Part shown: positions 17,196-19,513 of the stretch, one piece after another | How the letters are laid out: each line of letters starts with the position of its first letter | Numbering within the stretch: position 1 is the stretch's first letter | Source: Asparagopsis taxiformis | Taxonomy: Eukaryota; Rhodophyta; Florideophyceae; Bonnemaisoniales; Bonnemaisoniaceae | Assembly: GCA_030407315.1 (NCBI GenBank) | Contig: JALQPE010003013.1 | Coordinates: forward strand, 1-19,513 | Length of the DNA stretch: 19,513 nucleotides | Reading direction: 5' to 3' | The notes under the pieces: generated by a model | Databases searched by the model: none | Seen by the model: only the letters and a program-made list of their open reading frames with translations | Told to the model about the DNA's origin: nothing | Translations under genes and position numbers: made by a program

Positions 17196-18243
17196 GCGTC
17201 CATTTCCGAGAACACAGACGTAATGCATCGTTTTTACCAGTCGGTCACACGCACGAAGACATCGATCAGATGTTCTCGAGAACTGCAATACACCTCCGGC
17301 ACAGGAATGCGATTACGATGGAGGAACTCGCTGCAGAGCTGAGAAACGCGTACAAACCAAAACCGAAAGTATCTCTGATGAGGCACGTAGCAAATTTTTC
17401 TGGCCTGTTGAATGAATCAAGAAGTTTAAGGAAAAACTTGTCCTCATTCTCTGCCTTCCGTTACTTCAAATTCTCCAGGAGACCGGCAGTTTCTGGGAGT
17501 GGTCCATTCCCCTTCTCCACTCAAGTGGCGGTAAAGGTGAATCACAGTCAGTCTTGGGAGTTATTCTCCCCCTCTCGTGACAGTATTCTCACTGGATTTC
17601 TTTGCTCATGTCCGAACCTTGCTAAGACACCACCAACACTTGTTCGATCTCCCCCAAACTTCCATGAAGTTACGAAACGTATTCATTCAGTAGAGAGAAT
17701 GGTTTCCAATCACTCCAAACTTACAAGTCTCATCTCTCTCAGAGATCAGATCTATAGGGATAGAGACGAAGCAATTCACTGGGATCTCGAAAACTGTCCA
17801 GAGTTGAACGGCCGCCACAGAGAGGATGGGCTCAATTCGGGATATGAAAGTGGAAAAAGTGAGGAGGAATCAGAACAGTTCTATGATTATGAGTACGATG
17901 TTGGTGATTTTGTCGCTGTTAGAACAAACGATAGGAAATGTTCTTTCTGGATAGGTCAAGTCAAGGAAACCACCAGAAATGGAGAGGGACTGGTAACCCT
18001 TTTGAAACTGCATTGGTACCAGACGTACAACCCTAGGAGGGGTGGGGCTGGGTCAGCCTTCGCTCAGGATATATTCAGGGCTAAGTACACTGCCTCATTT
18101 GTAAGTGGTTATCAAGCCGAAAGGAACATCTGGACTGACAATGTTCTGTTAACACAGTTCTAGCCAGATTTTCACGCCTCACAAAGGACAAGAGGATTCC
18201 AGTAGACGTTCAGAAGAAAATTAGATCTAGCTTGGAGCAGTAA
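17196..18243 (+). pseudogene. 5'-truncated DUF7869-like protein with BAH-like tail
   Basis: An open frame ends at 18163; its formal ATG at 17006 lies in repeat sequence. Recognisable protein starts near 17220 with FLPVGHTHEDIDQMFSR, the hallmark of DUF7869-type, transposon-associated proteins of algae, plants and animals, followed by LMRHVANFSGLL and SAFRYFKF. A charged linker (SGKSEEESEQFYDYEYD) leads to YDVGDFVAVRTNDRKCSFWIG... LKLHWYQTYNP at about 17894-18110, which resembles a BAH or chromo-like reader fold. The usual long N-terminal half is absent. After the TAG at 18161 the sequence SRLTKDKRIPVDVQKKIRSS continues in another frame to TAA at 18241-18243, so a frameshift likely cut the C-terminus. 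Best read as a fragment of a mobile-element protein. Confidence 0.55.
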
Positions 18244-19513
18244 TGGTAAGCTCAGAGTGCAGTCGAGTCGAGCATTTCAAAATCCAAAGTTCAACGTCTA
18301 CTACAGCCACCCCATTTGCTCCCTTCATCCGTCTGTTCATTGGCCAGTATCCTATCCTCCCTCACTCCTTCAGCCACGTAGTGTGTACCTGAACTTCTGA
18401 GAAGCGGATAGTGCTCTCTTACTTCACTTTGGAGGACAGATTATATTCGGTCGCACGTGATATATGAATAGGAGTTAGTTACGAACTCTGCAACACTGTA
18501 GATTGTGATGGAATAGTGATGGTGTTATGTACTCATCAGTTTGTGAATGATTCCAATAGTCTGTTGATTGAACTTCTCAGGGAATGATAGAGGGTTCATA
18601 GAACTGTGATTCCGCGCATAATAAATTGACATACATGACATTATTTCTCTATCTCCCTGTACAAAGCGCATATGGTCATCATATGTGACAGCCTTCATCT
18701 ATATTTCCCAATCTGCAGCATTGAGGATCCTCCCGTACCCAGATTTGTGCAGCTCAATCGCTGACAATCTGGTGGAAATACACAACGGCTGGGAATCTCA
18801 GATTTAGCACGCATTAAGGTGAAGATTGCGTTCAGATGATACCAGCAATGTTCTGAAGCCTCCGTAGGGACTAGAAGAATTTCAGTCATACGCTATTGGT
18901 AGTCACAGTTACTTTGTCATTTTTTCGCGGAGTAGCACAGTGACCTGACTTCAGTTCTATTAATCCTAGGTGCACTTATGTATAATAGCACCAGACGCGT
19001 CTCGTGCACGTGTATCCCTAATAACCGATATGTTTCAAAAGCCGCTTGATACATGGCATGAAATTGGAAACCATGAATGCAAAGTACTGGTGACTGAAGA
19101 ATGGGCACGGTGCAAAGCAAATCCGTAAGAGGAAGCACTAGGTGTTCATCAATGGGTGTATTCCATGGTAAATACGATTGAAGGCTTGTAAGGGCGAAAA
19201 TGGATATAAATCGCAACTTACATATCTTGAAGCAAGCGACACGGCAGGGCTGAATTTGCTTCGATTCCATTTCGCTCGCTGGATGATTTCAGCGTAGTAT
19301 TGACTGCATCAAAAAAAGTGCTGAAATATCGACTAGCAAGCATACGAGCAACGCACGCCGTCTTCACTTAGTTTTCGCTGGGTTCAGTGTTCGATACTCA
19401 GTACAGCTAGTAGATCATATGTATTGGCAGTTGTTCTCACTGTGAGGGCACACCTGAAGTCCAGGGATTGATGATCTAATTTCGCGCATTATCTGGTTGC
19501 AATGGACGAAGAA
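18244..19513. other. Right-hand stretch without a supported gene
   Basis: No repeat core, no domain-like translation and no RNA gene. The longest frame (minus, 18917-19270, 117 codons) has no recognisable motif. Confidence 0.5.

Noticed and set aside
18917..19270. 117-codon minus-strand frame
   Set aside because: No motif, no context and of a length expected by chance in this region.

Overview
The window looks like nuclear DNA of an intron-poor eukaryote. It has long uninterrupted reading frames whose start codons sit in good eukaryotic contexts (A at -3, and ACCATGG at 9452-9458). The genes encode chromatin-type proteins (SET, acidic tracts, coiled coil), are not packed into operons, and are separated by long repeat arrays. 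An alga, possibly a red seaweed, is my best guess at the host, with low confidence. I see no rRNA, tRNA, CRISPR array, reverse transcriptase, or viral capsid or polymerase gene.

Layout. (1) 189-2216, minus strand: a 675-aa basic coiled-coil protein I do not recognise. (2) 2400-4282: repeat cores in forward orientation around a 112-bp Gly-rich minisatellite. (3) 4610-7807, plus: a 1065-aa protein joining a permuted (beta-class) DNA N6-adenine/N4-cytosine methyltransferase to a C-terminal SET domain. (4) 8041-9110: repeat cores in reverse orientation. (5) 9455-13385, plus: a ParB-like protein whose C-terminus runs, across two frame breaks near 12420 and 12480, into a 2-oxoglutarate/Fe(II) dioxygenase domain. 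It is probably one gene of about 1310 codons. (6) 13668-15574: a second reverse-orientation array. (7) 15880-16870: a strongly G-over-C skewed block without convincing genes. (8) 16920-18243: a diverged piece of the same repeat core fused to a truncated DUF7869-like, transposon-associated protein with a BAH-like tail. (9) 18244-19513: nothing I can support.

The repeats are the second theme. A core of about 197 bp occurs ten times nearly complete (one of these truncated at one end) plus once as a short fragment. It holds several palindromes, including the perfect 16-bp TGTGCCGTACGGCACA, identical in all ten copies that reach it. Cores alternate with a short (A) and a long (B) spacer, giving a higher-order unit of about 890 bp. 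Cores lie in every gap between the three main genes and are inverted on the two sides of the methyltransferase-SET gene. A conserved boundary motif links the array to the upstream regions of both the coiled-coil gene and the ParB-like gene.

Inference: this may be an undescribed selfish or domesticated eukaryotic cassette. It would combine a DNA-modification writer plus histone-methyltransferase-like domain, a ParB-like DNA-binding protein plus a dioxygenase that could oxidise modified bases or chromatin, and palindromic arrays as candidate binding sites. The domain calls rest on motifs read by eye; the cooperation of the parts is hypothesis.
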